Shown piece by piece: positions 10,637 to 19,205 of a DNA stretch of 64,000 nt. A program made the translations under genes and the position numbers. Positions within the stretch are counted from its first letter, which is position 1. The number at the start of each line of letters is the position of its first letter. This stretch comes from Mesorhizobium loti R88b (GTDB lineage Bacteria; Pseudomonadota; Alphaproteobacteria; Rhizobiales; Rhizobiaceae). Below the pieces are notes generated by a model. That model was not told where the DNA came from, did not search any database, and saw nothing but the letters and a program-made list of their open reading frames with translations. The stretch is taken from assembly GCF_013170845.1 (NCBI RefSeq), contig NZ_CP033367.1, positions 4,217,001 through 4,281,000 of the forward strand, given 5' to 3'.

Positions 10637-10651
10637 GAACATAAAGAGAAC
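10637..10651 (-). promoter_or_regulatory. LexA (SOS) box of dinB
   Basis: Read on the minus strand, the site is GTTC, seven bases, GTTC, the known alphaproteobacterial LexA operator. It lies 7-21 bases upstream of the dinB start codon and directly after a plausible promoter: -35 TTGTCG at 10687-10682 and -10 TACCAT at 10664-10659, spaced 17 bp. LexA bound here would sit on the start of the transcript. The match is exact; operation is inferred. Confidence 0.8.
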
Positions 10652-10708
10652 AGAAGCAATGGTACGACAGTGCAGGGCCAGCGACAAGCTTGGCCTGGGG
10701 AGAACCGC

Positions 10709-11296
10709 ATGAGCACGACCATAGTGCCGCTGGCGCCTGAGCTCTGGCCTGAATTCGAGGACCTTTTTGGCAAGCAGGGCGCCTGCTACGGCTGCTGGTG
10801 CACGCATTTCCGGCTGGCGCCGTCGGCGCGGCGCGAGAGCAGCCGCGAACGCAACAAGGACCATATCAAGGCGCGCATCGAGACCGGCCCGCCGCCCGGC
10901 GTGCTGGCGTTCGAGGACGGCAGTGCGGTTGGCTGGATGCAGATCGGGCCACGCGCCGACGTGCCCGAATGGAACAACAAGGGCAGGGGCTCGGCGCCCA
11001 TTGATGCCGCCGACGCCGCCGATCCGGCCGTCTGGGCGATCTCCTGCTTTTTCATTCGCGCCAAGGCGCGCGGCAGGGGCATCACGCATCGCCTCGTCGA
11101 GGGCGGCATCGATTTCGCCCGCCAGAGCGGGGCACGGCTTGTCGAGGCCTGCCCGATCGACCTGTCGCGCGATTCGCGTTCGATCGGCCTGTTCGTCGGC
11201 TCGTCGCAGGTTTTCGAGAAGGCCGGTTTCGAAAGACTTGTGGAACGCAAGGCCGGCCGGCCGCTGATGCGGCTGGTGCTGGAACCGGGTGCCTGA
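10709..11296 (+). CDS. GNAT family N-acetyltransferase
   Basis: A 195-aa cytoplasmic protein that should transfer an acetyl group from acetyl-CoA to an amine. The acetyl-CoA binding loop region is [23 protein letters not shown], preceded by a core strand [10 protein letters not shown]-terminal [15 protein letters not shown] stretch is typical of GNAT ends. An N-terminal [11 protein letters not shown] motif recurs in one GNAT subfamily of unknown substrate (from memory). The start at 10709 follows a GGGGAG ribosome site. The gene is divergent from dinB with a 78-bp gap, so its promoter region overlaps the dinB control region; whether LexA also affects it is unknown. Confidence 0.83.
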   Translation: MSTTIVPLAPELWPEFEDLFGKQGACYGCWCTHFRLAPSARRESSRERNKDHIKARIETGPPPGVLAFEDGSAVGWMQIGPRADVPEWNNKGRGSAPIDAADAADPAVWAISCFFIRAKARGRGITHRLVEGGIDFARQSGARLVEACPIDLSRDSRSIGLFVGSSQVFEKAGFERLVERKAGRPLMRLVLEPGA

Positions 11297-11380
11297 ACAT
11301 CATCGTCTTGCAGTTGTGATGGTATTTCCCTACCAGAAGGACGAGACAATTTTTGCCTTTCGACCAAACGGAGAATTCGC

Positions 11381-13006
11381 GTGAACCGTATGTTGCCAGT
11401 TGCCTTTAGCGCGCTTCTGCTCAGCGCGCCCGCTTTCGGCCAGGCCGTCGACAGCCAGGGCGCGAAGCAATTGTCCGATGATCTGTCCCGCTATGTCGGC
11501 AAACAGGCGCTCGACAAGGGCATCCTGAAGGTTTCGGCCGAAGGCGATGCCTACAAGATCGTATTTGATTTCAAGGCGCTGGCTGCGACCTTCCCCGATC
11601 AGAAGCTGGGGAAATTCGACTTCGCCCCTTACGCCTTGCTGGTCAAGCCGCGCAGCGACGGGACCTGGGATGTCTCGATGGACTTTTCGCAGAGCGCGTC
11701 CTTCGAGTTCAATGGACCGGAGGGGCTGCAAAGCACGCAGTTTTCGATCAAGGACGGCAAGGGATCCGGCGTCTACGATCCAAAGCTGGCGGCCTTCATC
11801 AGCGGCGCCAGTTCGATCGCCGGCATGACGATGGCTTCCAAGGATGGCAAGCAGCAGATCGAGGCGAGCGCTGGTGCCGGCACCGCGACAATCGCTGCCA
11901 CGAAAGCCGCCAATGGCGGTGTTGATTTCACCACGTCGCAGAAAGTCTTGAATTTCGTCGAAGCGGTAAAATTCAACGACCCCGAGAACGGGCTGAATTT
12001 TCCAGTCACCGTGAAGTCGCCGGAAGTGTCGGTGGAAGCCAACGGCAAGGGCGTGCAGACCAAGCCGCTACTCGACCTCCTGGCATTTGCCGTGGCCAAT
12101 GAGGACGAGAAGACGCTGAAGGCAAACCAGGCGCAGCTGAAGTCGCTTCTGCTCGCCGCGCTTCCGGTATGGGAGCGCATCGAAGGTACCTATGGCTTCA
12201 AGGATTTCGCCGTCGATAGCCCGATCGGCACTTTCGGGGCGACCCAGCTCAGCACCGCCTTCGGCAGCGATGGCGTTTCCCAGAGCGGCACGCTCACCTA
12301 TGGCATCAAGGCGTCGGGGCTGACCGTGCCGCAGCAGCTTTTGCCGAGCTGGAGCGTGGCGCTGCTGCCCACCGATATCGACCTGAATTTCGGCGGCGCC
12401 AATATCGATCTCGACAGCATGGCGAAGAAGGCGATCGAAACCTTTGATCTCAATCAGGATCCGCCGCTGTCGGCCGAGTTCGGCGACCAGCTCAAAGCCG
12501 ACTTCCTGGCCAAGGCGCCGAAGGTCGTTGTCGGCCACAGCACGATCAAGAACAAGGACATGGAGATCGCGCTGGAAGGTGAGATGACAAGCTTCGGCGA
12601 AAAGCCCGATGCAAATCTGACCGTCGATGTCGCGGGCTTCGACAAGATCATGGCGCATCTGCAGGACGCGGCAAAGGCGGAGCCGGAGCTAGGGCAGTAC
12701 GTGCCTGTTGTTCTCATGGCCAAGGGTTTTGCCAAGACGCTGCCGGATGGCCGGCTGGAATGGGCTGTCAGCACCAAGGCCGACGGCTCGGTCACCGTCA
12801 ACGGCGTCATGCTCAAGCCCGCCGATCCGGCGGTGGACGACAGCGTCAACGATGGTGACAACGGGAACGCTGGTGGCGGCGCCAACAGCGGTAGCGATAA
12901 TGGCGGCGGCGCCAATAGCGGCAGCGACAATGGCGGCAGCGACAATGGCGGTAACGGCAATGGCGGCAGCGACAATGGCGGGGCCGGCGCGAAGCTGAAT
13001 CCCTGA
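11381..13006 (+). CDS. Large secreted protein of unknown function with Gly/Asn/Ser/Asp-rich tail
   Basis: Unrecognised 541-aa protein. It begins with a Sec signal peptide (MNRMLPVAFSALLLSAPAFGQA). The body of about 465 residues looks beta-rich, with repeated short strands and no cysteines noticed. The last 50 residues or so are a low-complexity tail built from repeats such as NSGSDNGG, encoded by imperfect tandem DNA repeats at about 12880-12985. The GTG at 11381 is preferred over the ATG at 11390 because the GGAGA ribosome site at 11370 has correct spacing only for the GTG. A periplasmic or surface location is inferred. Confidence 0.75.
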   Translation: MNRMLPVAFSALLLSAPAFGQAVDSQGAKQLSDDLSRYVGKQALDKGILKVSAEGDAYKIVFDFKALAATFPDQKLGKFDFAPYALLVKPRSDGTWDVSMDFSQSASFEFNGPEGLQSTQFSIKDGKGSGVYDPKLAAFISGASSIAGMTMASKDGKQQIEASAGAGTATIAATKAANGGVDFTTSQKVLNFVEAVKFNDPENGLNFPVTVKSPEVSVEANGKGVQTKPLLDLLAFAVANEDEKTLKANQAQLKSLLLAALPVWERIEGTYGFKDFAVDSPIGTFGATQLSTAFGSDGVSQSGTLTYGIKASGLTVPQQLLPSWSVALLPTDIDLNFGGANIDLDSMAKKAIETFDLNQDPPLSAEFGDQLKADFLAKAPKVVVGHSTIKNKDMEIALEGEMTSFGEKPDANLTVDVAGFDKIMAHLQDAAKAEPELGQYVPVVLMAKGFAKTLPDGRLEWAVSTKADGSVTVNGVMLKPADPAVDDSVNDGDNGNAGGGANSGSDNGGGANSGSDNGGSDNGGNGNGGSDNGGAGAKLNP

Positions 13007-13013
13007 GGATTCG

Positions 13014-13125
13014 GCTCTAGAGCGTTTCACCGTTTCACGGAAACGTCGAAGTGCTCTATCTCTTTGTTTTTACGCAATTCCCAAGGGAAAACCGCTTCAC
13101 ACTTTTCCCGGAATTGCTCTAGAGC
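13014..13125. repeat. RIME-like palindromic intergenic element, copy 1
   Basis: About 112 bp bounded by CTAGAG-type boxes. It holds two inverted repeats: GTTTCACCGTTTCACGGAAAC-like bases at 13023-13045, and a second pair in which ACGCAATTCC near 13074 answers GGAATTGC near 13109. A shorter related copy lies at 28506-28571. The overall form matches the RIME family of Rhizobium intergenic mosaic elements (from memory). Its right end overlaps the stop codon of the HAD gene at 13119-13121. Confidence 0.75.
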
Positions 13126-13772
13126 CCCAGCGCGCCCGCGATCTTCGGCGCGGCTTCGTGCCAGTCCTGGACGACAATGACATCGTCTGGGACCGGCGGC
13201 AGGAACGTACGCAGCGAATTGTCGGCCATCAGGTGGAAGAGATTGGCGTCGGCGACCGATTCCCGTACCGACGCCAGATTGTGCGGCTGATCGTCGACGA
13301 AGACCACCGGCCTGCCGCTCTTGCCGCGCAGCCTGGCGACTGCGGGTCCCTTGGCCATTTCGGTGGTCAGCAGCGGATAGTTCAGACCCAGGGCATCGAG
13401 ATGCGCGCGACGGACGCCACGATGCCTGTGCGGCATGGCCGTCAGCAATATGATTTCCGCACGGTCACCAAGCGCTGCCAAGGCTTGCGCGGCTCCGTCG
13501 GTGATGCTTTGCCAATCGGCTTGCGCGTCGAAGAAATCGCCCAGCAGTGTCGTGACTTCGGGCTGTTCGATCAGGCGACCGCTGGCCGTTTCGGCGATGT
13601 TGCCGGTCAGGCGAAAGGACGCCAGGGTCAGGCCGTAGCCGCGCGACTTGAGAAAATGCGGGAACGGGCGGATGAATTCGAGCACCACGTCGTCGACGTC
13701 GAGCACCAGCAGCGGCCGGCCGTCGGCCGAAAGTTCCTCGATCTGGCGCAAGGTTTCTGGATCATCGCTCAT
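13119..13772 (-). CDS. HAD-superfamily hydrolase
   Basis: A 217-aa cytoplasmic phosphatase-like protein. HAD motif I is LLVLDVDDVVLEF, with the nucleophilic and acid/base aspartates in DVDDVV. Motif II is EIILLTAMPH, with the conserved Thr, and motif IV is PVVFVDDQPHNL. The substrate cannot be inferred. The ATG overlaps the stop of the upstream DUF3572 gene (ATGA), implying translational coupling. Its own stop codon lies in the CTAG box of a RIME-like repeat, so the C-terminus may have been set by repeat insertion. Confidence 0.85.
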   Translation of the reverse strand: MSDDPETLRQIEELSADGRPLLVLDVDDVVLEFIRPFPHFLKSRGYGLTLASFRLTGNIAETASGRLIEQPEVTTLLGDFFDAQADWQSITDGAAQALAALGDRAEIILLTAMPHRHRGVRRAHLDALGLNYPLLTTEMAKGPAVARLRGKSGRPVVFVDDQPHNLASVRESVADANLFHLMADNSLRTFLPPVPDDVIVVQDWHEAAPKIAGALGL

Positions 13773-14068
13773 ATGGAATGCTCATGGTTGTCGTCGCCGA
13801 GCGGGAGGGCGCGCAACGCCTTGCCGACGGCTGCCGGCGGCGTGCCGGTTTCCTCGGCAAAGCGCATCAGGGTCGGCTCGTGGGCGAGAATAAACTGCAG
13901 GACGCCGGCCAAAAAACCCGGCTCGCCTGCGGCTTTACGGATCGAATGCGCCTCTATTCCGGTGATCGCTAGAAAACGCGGCAACAGCTCCGGATCGGAG
14001 GCGACGAAGCCCAGCGCCTTCACGGCAATGGTTTCCGCCTCTTCGCGCATTGACGTCGCGTTTGCCAT
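13769..14068 (-). CDS. DUF3572 family protein
   Basis: A 99-aa mainly helical protein containing AETIAVKALGFVASDPELLPRFLAITGI and FLAGVLQFILAHEPTLMRFAEETG, which I recognise as DUF3572, a small alphaproteobacterial family of unknown function. The start at 14068 (MANATSMREEAE) gives family-like length; an open frame continues about 50 codons upstream but is basic and unlike the family. It lies upstream of and overlaps the HAD gene by four bases, and is divergent from divK. This position next to divK-pleD is, from memory, conserved in rhizobia. Confidence 0.82.
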   Translation of the reverse strand: MANATSMREEAETIAVKALGFVASDPELLPRFLAITGIEAHSIRKAAGEPGFLAGVLQFILAHEPTLMRFAEETGTPPAAVGKALRALPLGDDNHEHSI

Positions 14069-14310
14069 CACTACCTTCGGTATGTGGAAATGAGTCTCTT
14101 CCGCATTAATGGCAAGAATTGCTTGCGGCAAGCCTCTACAGCGCGGCGCGCCTTTTGGACGCGCAGGCAGGCGAGACGGAATTCGCGCTGCTTTGCAGCC
14201 CGAGGGTTTCCGTTTCGTCAATCATATTGCCGTATAGTGAAGCAGGGTTTGGTGCGTTCAACGAAGGGCGCATGACGGCCACCTTCGAGCGGAAGGACGG
14301 CCGGGACGGG

Positions 14311-14688
14311 ATGTCGATGCCGAAGAAGGTCATGATCGTCGAGGACAATGAGCTCAACATGAAGCTCTTTCGGGACCTCATCGAAGCAAGCGGCTACGAG
14401 ACAGTGCGCACCCGCAACGGTCTGGAGGCGCTCGACCTGGCGCGAAAGCACCGTCCGGATCTCATCTTGATGGACATCCAGTTGCCAGAAGTGTCGGGGC
14501 TGGAAGTGACCAAATGGCTGAAGGAGGACGACGATCTGCACGTCATCCCGGTCATCGCGGTGACCGCTTTCGCCATGAAGGGCGACGAGGAACGCATCCG
14601 CCAGGGTGGCTGCGAGGCCTATATTTCGAAGCCGATCTCGGTGCCGCGTTTCATCGAAACCATCAAATCCTACCTGGGCGATGCCTGA
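14311..14688 (+). CDS. divK: Single-domain response regulator DivK (cell-cycle/polarity)
   Basis: A lone receiver domain of 125 aa. In Caulobacter and rhizobia DivK is phosphorylated by DivJ and dephosphorylated by PleC, and acts on the CckA-CtrA pathway that times replication and division. Acidic pocket residues are in [11 protein letters not shown]; the phospho-acceptor is D55 in [10 protein letters not shown]; the switch Thr is in [11 protein letters not shown] and the conserved Lys in YISKPISV. The sequence is very close to what I remember for rhizobial DivK. The start is either 14311 or the ATG two codons on at 14317. pleD follows after 33 bp, so they are probably co-transcribed. Confidence 0.95.
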   Translation: MSMPKKVMIVEDNELNMKLFRDLIEASGYETVRTRNGLEALDLARKHRPDLILMDIQLPEVSGLEVTKWLKEDDDLHVIPVIAVTAFAMKGDEERIRQGGCEAYISKPISVPRFIETIKSYLGDA

Positions 14689-14721
14689 TGTGCCTTTCCA
14701 GCCGAGCCGGAGCCTTGTGAA

Positions 14722-16095
14722 ATGACCGCGCGGATCCTCGTCGTCGACGACATCCCTGCCAATGTCAGGCTGCTGGAAGTCCGGCTGCTGGCTGAATATT
14801 TCGAGGTTCTGACGGCCAGCAACGGGCCTGACGCCATCGAGACCTGCGAGAACGGCAAGGTCGATGTCGTGCTGCTCGACGTGATGATGCCCGACATGGA
14901 CGGGTTCGAGGTCTGCCGCAGGCTGAAGAGCGACCCGGCAACGGCGCACATTCCGGTGGTGATGATCACCGCGCTTGACCAGGTGTCCGACCGCGTGCGC
15001 GGGCTGGAGGCGGGTGCCGACGATTTCCTGACCAAGCCGGTCAACGACCTGCAGCTGATGACGCGCGTGAAGAGCCTGGTCCGGCTGAAGTCGTTGACCG
15101 ACGAATTGCGGCTTCGGGCTTCGACAACGCGCAACATCGGCATCGAAGAACTGCTCAGCCGCAATTACGCGTCGGAAGACACGATGCCGAAAGTGCTGCT
15201 GATCGACGAACGCAAATCGTCCGTCGAGCGCATTCAGAAAATGTTGCGTGATCGCGCCGACCTCGACGTCACCGGTGACCCGCATGCCGGGTTCTTCCAG
15301 GCGGCCGAGACATCCTACGAGTGCGTGATGATCTCGACAGCCTTTGCCGATTTCGATCCGCTCCGGCTCTGCTCGCAATTGCGCTCGCTGGACCGCACCC
15401 GTTTCGTGCCGATCATCCTTTTGGCGGAAGAGGGCGAGGAGGAGCGCATCATCCGCGGCCTCGAACTCGGCATCAACGACTATCTGATGCGGCCGATCGA
15501 CCAGCAGGAACTCACCGCACGGCTGCGCACCCAGGTGCGCCGCAAGCGCTATAACGACCAGCTGCGCGCCAGCGTCACCCAGACCATCGAAATGGCGGTG
15601 ACCGACGGCCTGACCGGCCTCCACAACCGCCGCTATCTCGACAGCCATCTGCAGACGCTGTTCGACCGCGCTGTCGCGCGGCGCCGGCCGCTGTCGGTGA
15701 TGATCACTGATCTCGACCGCTTCAAGTCGATCAATGACGCGCACGGCCATGATGGCGGCGACGAGGTGCTGCGGGAATTCGCCCGGCGGCTGCGCAAGAA
15801 TGTCAGGGGTATCGACCTTGCCTGCCGGTTCGGCGGTGAGGAGTTCGTGGTGGTGATGCCGGATACAGACGGCGTGGTGGCCGAAAAAGTGGCCGAACGT
15901 ATCCGTGCCGAAATCGCCCAAATGCCGTTTGCCATCGGCGCCGACGGCAAGACGATCGAGGTCACGGTCAGCGTTGGCGTGTCGTCGGTGCTGAAGGGCG
16001 TTGATACCGTGGCGGCGCTCATGAAGCGCGCGGATCTTGCGCTTTACGAAGCCAAGAGCGGCGGCCGCAACCGTGTCGTTGCCAAAGCGGCATGA
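14722..16095 (+). CDS. pleD: Diguanylate cyclase response regulator PleD
   Basis: Makes cyclic di-GMP from two GTP at the cell pole when phosphorylated. The protein is 457 aa: receiver 1 (residues 1-120; acceptor D53 in VLLDVMMPDMD), a degenerate receiver 2 (about 150-270, starting PKVLLIDERKS) used for dimerisation, then a GGDEF domain with the active-site sequence GGEEF at 371-375. The inhibitory site RxxD is intact (RGID, 362-365), so product feedback is expected. Domain order and residue spacing match Caulobacter PleD closely. It is the second gene of the divK-pleD unit. Confidence 0.96.
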   Translation: MTARILVVDDIPANVRLLEVRLLAEYFEVLTASNGPDAIETCENGKVDVVLLDVMMPDMDGFEVCRRLKSDPATAHIPVVMITALDQVSDRVRGLEAGADDFLTKPVNDLQLMTRVKSLVRLKSLTDELRLRASTTRNIGIEELLSRNYASEDTMPKVLLIDERKSSVERIQKMLRDRADLDVTGDPHAGFFQAAETSYECVMISTAFADFDPLRLCSQLRSLDRTRFVPIILLAEEGEEERIIRGLELGINDYLMRPIDQQELTARLRTQVRRKRYNDQLRASVTQTIEMAVTDGLTGLHNRRYLDSHLQTLFDRAVARRRPLSVMITDLDRFKSINDAHGHDGGDEVLREFARRLRKNVRGIDLACRFGGEEFVVVMPDTDGVVAEKVAERIRAEIAQMPFAIGADGKTIEVTVSVGVSSVLKGVDTVAALMKRADLALYEAKSGGRNRVVAKAA

Positions 16096-16209
16096 CATTC
16101 CTGGCTGGATTTTCCAGTCAACCCGGAATGGTTACCCGTTTACCTTAATCCAAGCGATTCGCGAGCCTTGGTTAAGAAACTGTTGATTTTCATAAGCTCT
16201 TGCGCAAAT

Positions 16210-16415
16210 GTGCAGGCCAAGACGAAGCCGGCACGAGGGTAGATAGCCGGCTCGATCTCAGGAATACCCCATGATGCTCAGGTCCGCCGCATCTCCTGGG
16301 TCCGTGGGGTCGGCCGGCCGGCGCTGGCACATAGTGGCCTCCTCGTACCGCTGCCAAACGCCGACCGGCCCCCTTTGTTTCAAGACTGCGTAGAAGCCCC
16401 GAAAGGGGCTTTTTT
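16210..16415 (+). ncRNA. Candidate structured small RNA or long 3' UTR downstream of pleD
   Basis: About 200 nt ending in an intrinsic terminator, with no coding frame. A stretch beginning GGGGTCGG at about 16299 can pair with CCGACCGGCCCC at about 16364 (11 of 12 positions, one wobble), closing a loop of about 50 nt. A weak promoter is possible (TTGATT at 16183, AAATGT at 16206, 17-bp spacing). It could be an independent sRNA or simply the pleD 3' UTR. I could not match it to a named RNA family. Confidence 0.35.
16394..16415 (+). terminator. Rho-independent terminator
   Basis: AAGCCCC, loop GAAA, GGGGCTT, followed by a run of T. It is about 300 bp after the pleD stop, so it terminates either a long pleD transcript or a small RNA. 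Confidence 0.85.
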
Positions 16416-16630
16416 CTTGCTCGGTAAAATCTGAATGGGGCTTCTTGGATCAGGGGCGGCTTCAACTGCGGCGGCGCGACTGCGAACTGCCGTTCTGGGC
16501 TGTCGTTCATCCGGGGCAAGGAGAGCACCTCTCTCCGTTTCATACATATGGCGCACAAGGGACTTGCGGCAAGACCCGGTTGTTCCCGTAAAACCGCGGC
16601 CCCAAGCCAGCGGAAACGGGAGTGAAGAGA

Positions 16631-18127
16631 ATGGGTATTGTGTCGCCAGTAGATGAATTGCGTCGCGATCATGCGGTGGTGATCGCTGGAGGCGGTCCGA
16701 CGGGATTGATGCTCGCGGGCGAGCTCGCGTTAGCCGGCGTCGATGTCGCCATTGTCGAGCGGCGTCCTAACCAGGACCTCATCGGCTTGCGCGCGGGTGG
16801 CCTCCACGCGCGCACCATCGAGGTGCTCGACCAGCGCGGAATTGCCGACCGGTTTCTCTCCCAGGGACAGCGCTTCCCGACCGTCGGCTTCCATATGATC
16901 CGTTTGGACATCGGCGACTTTCCCAGCCGGCACAACTATCTACTGGCGCTGCGGCAAAACCACATCGAGCGCATATTGGCGGACTGGATGAGCGAGTTGG
17001 GGGTGCCGATCTATCGCGGAGAAGAAGTCACGGGTTTTGCCCAGGATGATAGTGGTGTCGACGTGGAACTGTCCGGTGGCCGACGGTTGAGGGCGCAGTA
17101 CCTCGTCGGCTGCGACGGCGGACGCAGCACGATCCGCAAGGTGGCGGGCATCGAGTTCCCCGGATGGGACCCCACGATGAGCTGGATGATCGCCGAGGTC
17201 GAGATGGCGCAGGAACCGGCATTGGGCTTTCGCAGCGACGCCTACGGATTTCATGCGATAGGCAAGATCGAGGAAAGCGACCGGGTGGGTGTCGTGCTGA
17301 CCGAGAGGCAACTGACCATCGGCGGCGAACCGACGCTGCGCGATCTCAGCGAGGCGCTTGTCGCTGTCTACGGCACCGATTACGGGGTCCACAGCCCGAC
17401 CTGGCTCTCCCGGTTCACCGACATGACACGGCAGGCCGTCGCTTACCGCGACAGGCGCGTCTTGCTGGCTGGCGACGCCGCGCACATCCATCCTCCGATG
17501 GGCGGGCAGGGGCTCAACATCGGCGTGCAGGACGCGGTCAATCTGGGATGGAAGCTGGCCCAGGTGGTTAAGCGGACGTCGCAGGAAAGCCTGCTCGACA
17601 GCTATCACACCGAGCGTCATCCGGTCGCCGCCCGCGTTCTTCGCAACACGATGGCGCAGGTCGCGCTTCGTCGCACCGATGACCGCACCAAGGCTTTGGG
17701 CGACACCGTTACCGAGCTCCTTGGCCTGGACGAGCCCCGCAAACGAATTGCCGCGGAGATGTCCGGTCTGGGCGTTCACTATGACCTGGGCGAGGGGCAC
17801 CCCTTGCTCGGGCGGCGAATGCCCGATCTCAATCTGGTCACCGCTAAAGGGCCTTTGCGGGTCTTCAGCTTGTTGCACGATGCGCGGCCGGTGCTTCTCA
17901 ACCTCGGTGCGTCCGGCAAGCTGGACATTACGCCTTGGGCGGACCGGGTCCGGCAGACCGACGCTTTGTACGCCGGTGTTTGGGAGCTTCCGGTGCTCGG
18001 GACGGTCGCTGCGCCCGACGCCGTCTTGATCCGGCCGGATGGCTATGTGGCCTGGGTTGGGATTGGAACCCTGGACGGGCTGGCTGACGCGCTGACCACC
18101 TGGTTCGGGCCGCCCGCCGCGCGTTAG
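16631..18127 (+). CDS. FAD-dependent aromatic monooxygenase (class A flavoprotein hydroxylase)
   Basis: Uses NAD(P)H and O2 to hydroxylate an aromatic or polyketide-like substrate. The protein is 498 aa. The FAD-binding N-terminus is VIAGGGPTGLMLAGELALAG followed by VAIVERR; the DG motif is YLVGCDGGRSTIRK; the ribityl-binding motif is VLLAGDAAHIHPPMGGQGLN; a thioredoxin-like C-terminal domain follows (about 390-498), as in phenol hydroxylase and rifampicin monooxygenase relatives. The substrate is unknown; no ring-cleavage genes are nearby. The ATG at 16631 is preferred over the GTG at 16622 because the ribosome site GGAG at 16618 has better spacing. It converges on the GlxA-type regulator. 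Confidence 0.88.
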   Translation: MGIVSPVDELRRDHAVVIAGGGPTGLMLAGELALAGVDVAIVERRPNQDLIGLRAGGLHARTIEVLDQRGIADRFLSQGQRFPTVGFHMIRLDIGDFPSRHNYLLALRQNHIERILADWMSELGVPIYRGEEVTGFAQDDSGVDVELSGGRRLRAQYLVGCDGGRSTIRKVAGIEFPGWDPTMSWMIAEVEMAQEPALGFRSDAYGFHAIGKIEESDRVGVVLTERQLTIGGEPTLRDLSEALVAVYGTDYGVHSPTWLSRFTDMTRQAVAYRDRRVLLAGDAAHIHPPMGGQGLNIGVQDAVNLGWKLAQVVKRTSQESLLDSYHTERHPVAARVLRNTMAQVALRRTDDRTKALGDTVTELLGLDEPRKRIAAEMSGLGVHYDLGEGHPLLGRRMPDLNLVTAKGPLRVFSLLHDARPVLLNLGASGKLDITPWADRVRQTDALYAGVWELPVLGTVAAPDAVLIRPDGYVAWVGIGTLDGLADALTTWFGPPAAR

Positions 18128-18169
18128 CAACACTCCTTAGACCAGGAATGGGTGCCGCGAACCTTTGCG

Positions 18170-19117
18170 TCAGAAGCGTTCGCGATAATCGCGCGGGTTT
18201 GTGCCGAGGACGCGTAGAAAGCCGCGTCGCATCGTCTCTTCCGATCCGAAGCCGCAGCGGCGGGCCGTCTGGTTGACGGCCTGGCCCCGCTCCAGCATCC
18301 GTCGCGCCGCCTCGATCCGGATCTCCTCGATCGCGCGCGCAGGTGTGCGGCCCGTTGCCACCCGATAGTGCCTGGAGAAACTGCGCGGGCTCATATTGGC
18401 GCGCTCGGCCAGGGTCGGTAGCGAAAGGTCTCCGTCCAGATTGTCCTGAATCCAGCCATGCAGCCGGTCGAAGCGTTCGTCGCCTTGCTGCAGCTTGAGC
18501 GTCTGGCTGAACTGCGCCTGGCCACCGGGGCGTTTCAGGAAGACCACCAGCTCGCGCGCCACCGCAAGCGCCACGCGCCGGCCAAGGTCGGCCTCGACGA
18601 AGGAAAGGGTGAGATCTATGCCCGCCGTCACGCCTGCCGAGGTCCAGACATTGCCGTCACGGATGAAGATCGGATCGGGTTCGAGGCGGACCGCCGGAAA
18701 GCGTTTCGCGAACTCGGCGCAGCGTCCCCAGTGGGTAACCGCACGCCGGCCGTCGAGCAGTCCTGCCGTCGCCAGAAGCATGGCGCCACTGCATACGGAA
18801 GCCGTTCGTGTGGCGTCGCGCGAGCGGCCGATGATCCATTGGACGAGTTCGGGATCCTCGCAGGCTGCGTTGACGCCGCATCCGCCAGGCACGATCAGCG
18901 TGTCGATCCCTGACCCGTGCACCGGCAGCGCCGCAGTCTCGAGCACGAGACCAGCCGATGTCCTGATCCGCGGCGAGGCGGCGACGACAGTGACCGCGTA
19001 GGGAGCCGGTTCGCCGGCCTGCATCCTGAAGTCGTTGGCACTGGCGAAAACCTGAAGCGGCCCGCTGACATCGAGAAGCTGGATGTCGGGATAGGCAAGG
19101 ATTTCGATACGGCGCAT
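18170..19117 (-). CDS. GlxA-type transcriptional regulator (DJ-1/PfpI domain plus AraC DNA-binding domain)
   Basis: Probable regulator of 315 aa. The N-terminal DJ-1/PfpI domain (residues 1-190) starts RRIEILAYPDIQLLDVSGP and holds the nucleophile-elbow-like Cys in TASVCSGAMLLATAGLL. The C-terminal AraC domain has two helix-turn-helix units (LSLPTLAERANMSPRSFSRHYRVATG and VNQTARRCGFGSEETMRRGF). It is divergent from a free DJ-1/PfpI enzyme whose sequence resembles its sensory domain, so it probably controls that gene. An alternative start at 19165 has a better ribosome site (AAGG) and adds 16 residues; 19117 is chosen by resemblance to family N-termini. Confidence 0.87.
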   Translation of the reverse strand: MRRIEILAYPDIQLLDVSGPLQVFASANDFRMQAGEPAPYAVTVVAASPRIRTSAGLVLETAALPVHGSGIDTLIVPGGCGVNAACEDPELVQWIIGRSRDATRTASVCSGAMLLATAGLLDGRRAVTHWGRCAEFAKRFPAVRLEPDPIFIRDGNVWTSAGVTAGIDLTLSFVEADLGRRVALAVARELVVFLKRPGGQAQFSQTLKLQQGDERFDRLHGWIQDNLDGDLSLPTLAERANMSPRSFSRHYRVATGRTPARAIEEIRIEAARRMLERGQAVNQTARRCGFGSEETMRRGFLRVLGTNPRDYRERF

Positions 19118-19205
19118 GGCGATTTGGCTTGAAACGAGGGGTGATTGGCGATCGTGCCAAAGCATGATGCCTTAGATTGGCTGAAGTCAACCTGCGGAGA
19201 TTTTC

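Larger units (their letters stand above)
16096..16630 (+). other. 535-bp intergenic region between pleD and the monooxygenase gene
   Basis: No convincing protein gene. A short open frame at 16435-16656 lacks recognisable features and runs into the next gene. The region holds a possible structured RNA ending in a strong terminator at 16394-16415, then about 215 bp that should contain the monooxygenase promoter. A small inverted repeat GGAGAG/CTCTCC lies near 16520. Confidence 0.6.

Noticed and set aside
14068..14221. N-terminal extension of the DUF3572 protein
   Set aside because: Basic, Pro/Arg-rich and unlike the family; the ATG at 14068 gives the usual length.
16435..16656. Short plus-strand frame ahead of the monooxygenase
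   Set aside because: No ribosome site, low-complexity Ala/Arg start, and overlaps the real start of the next gene.
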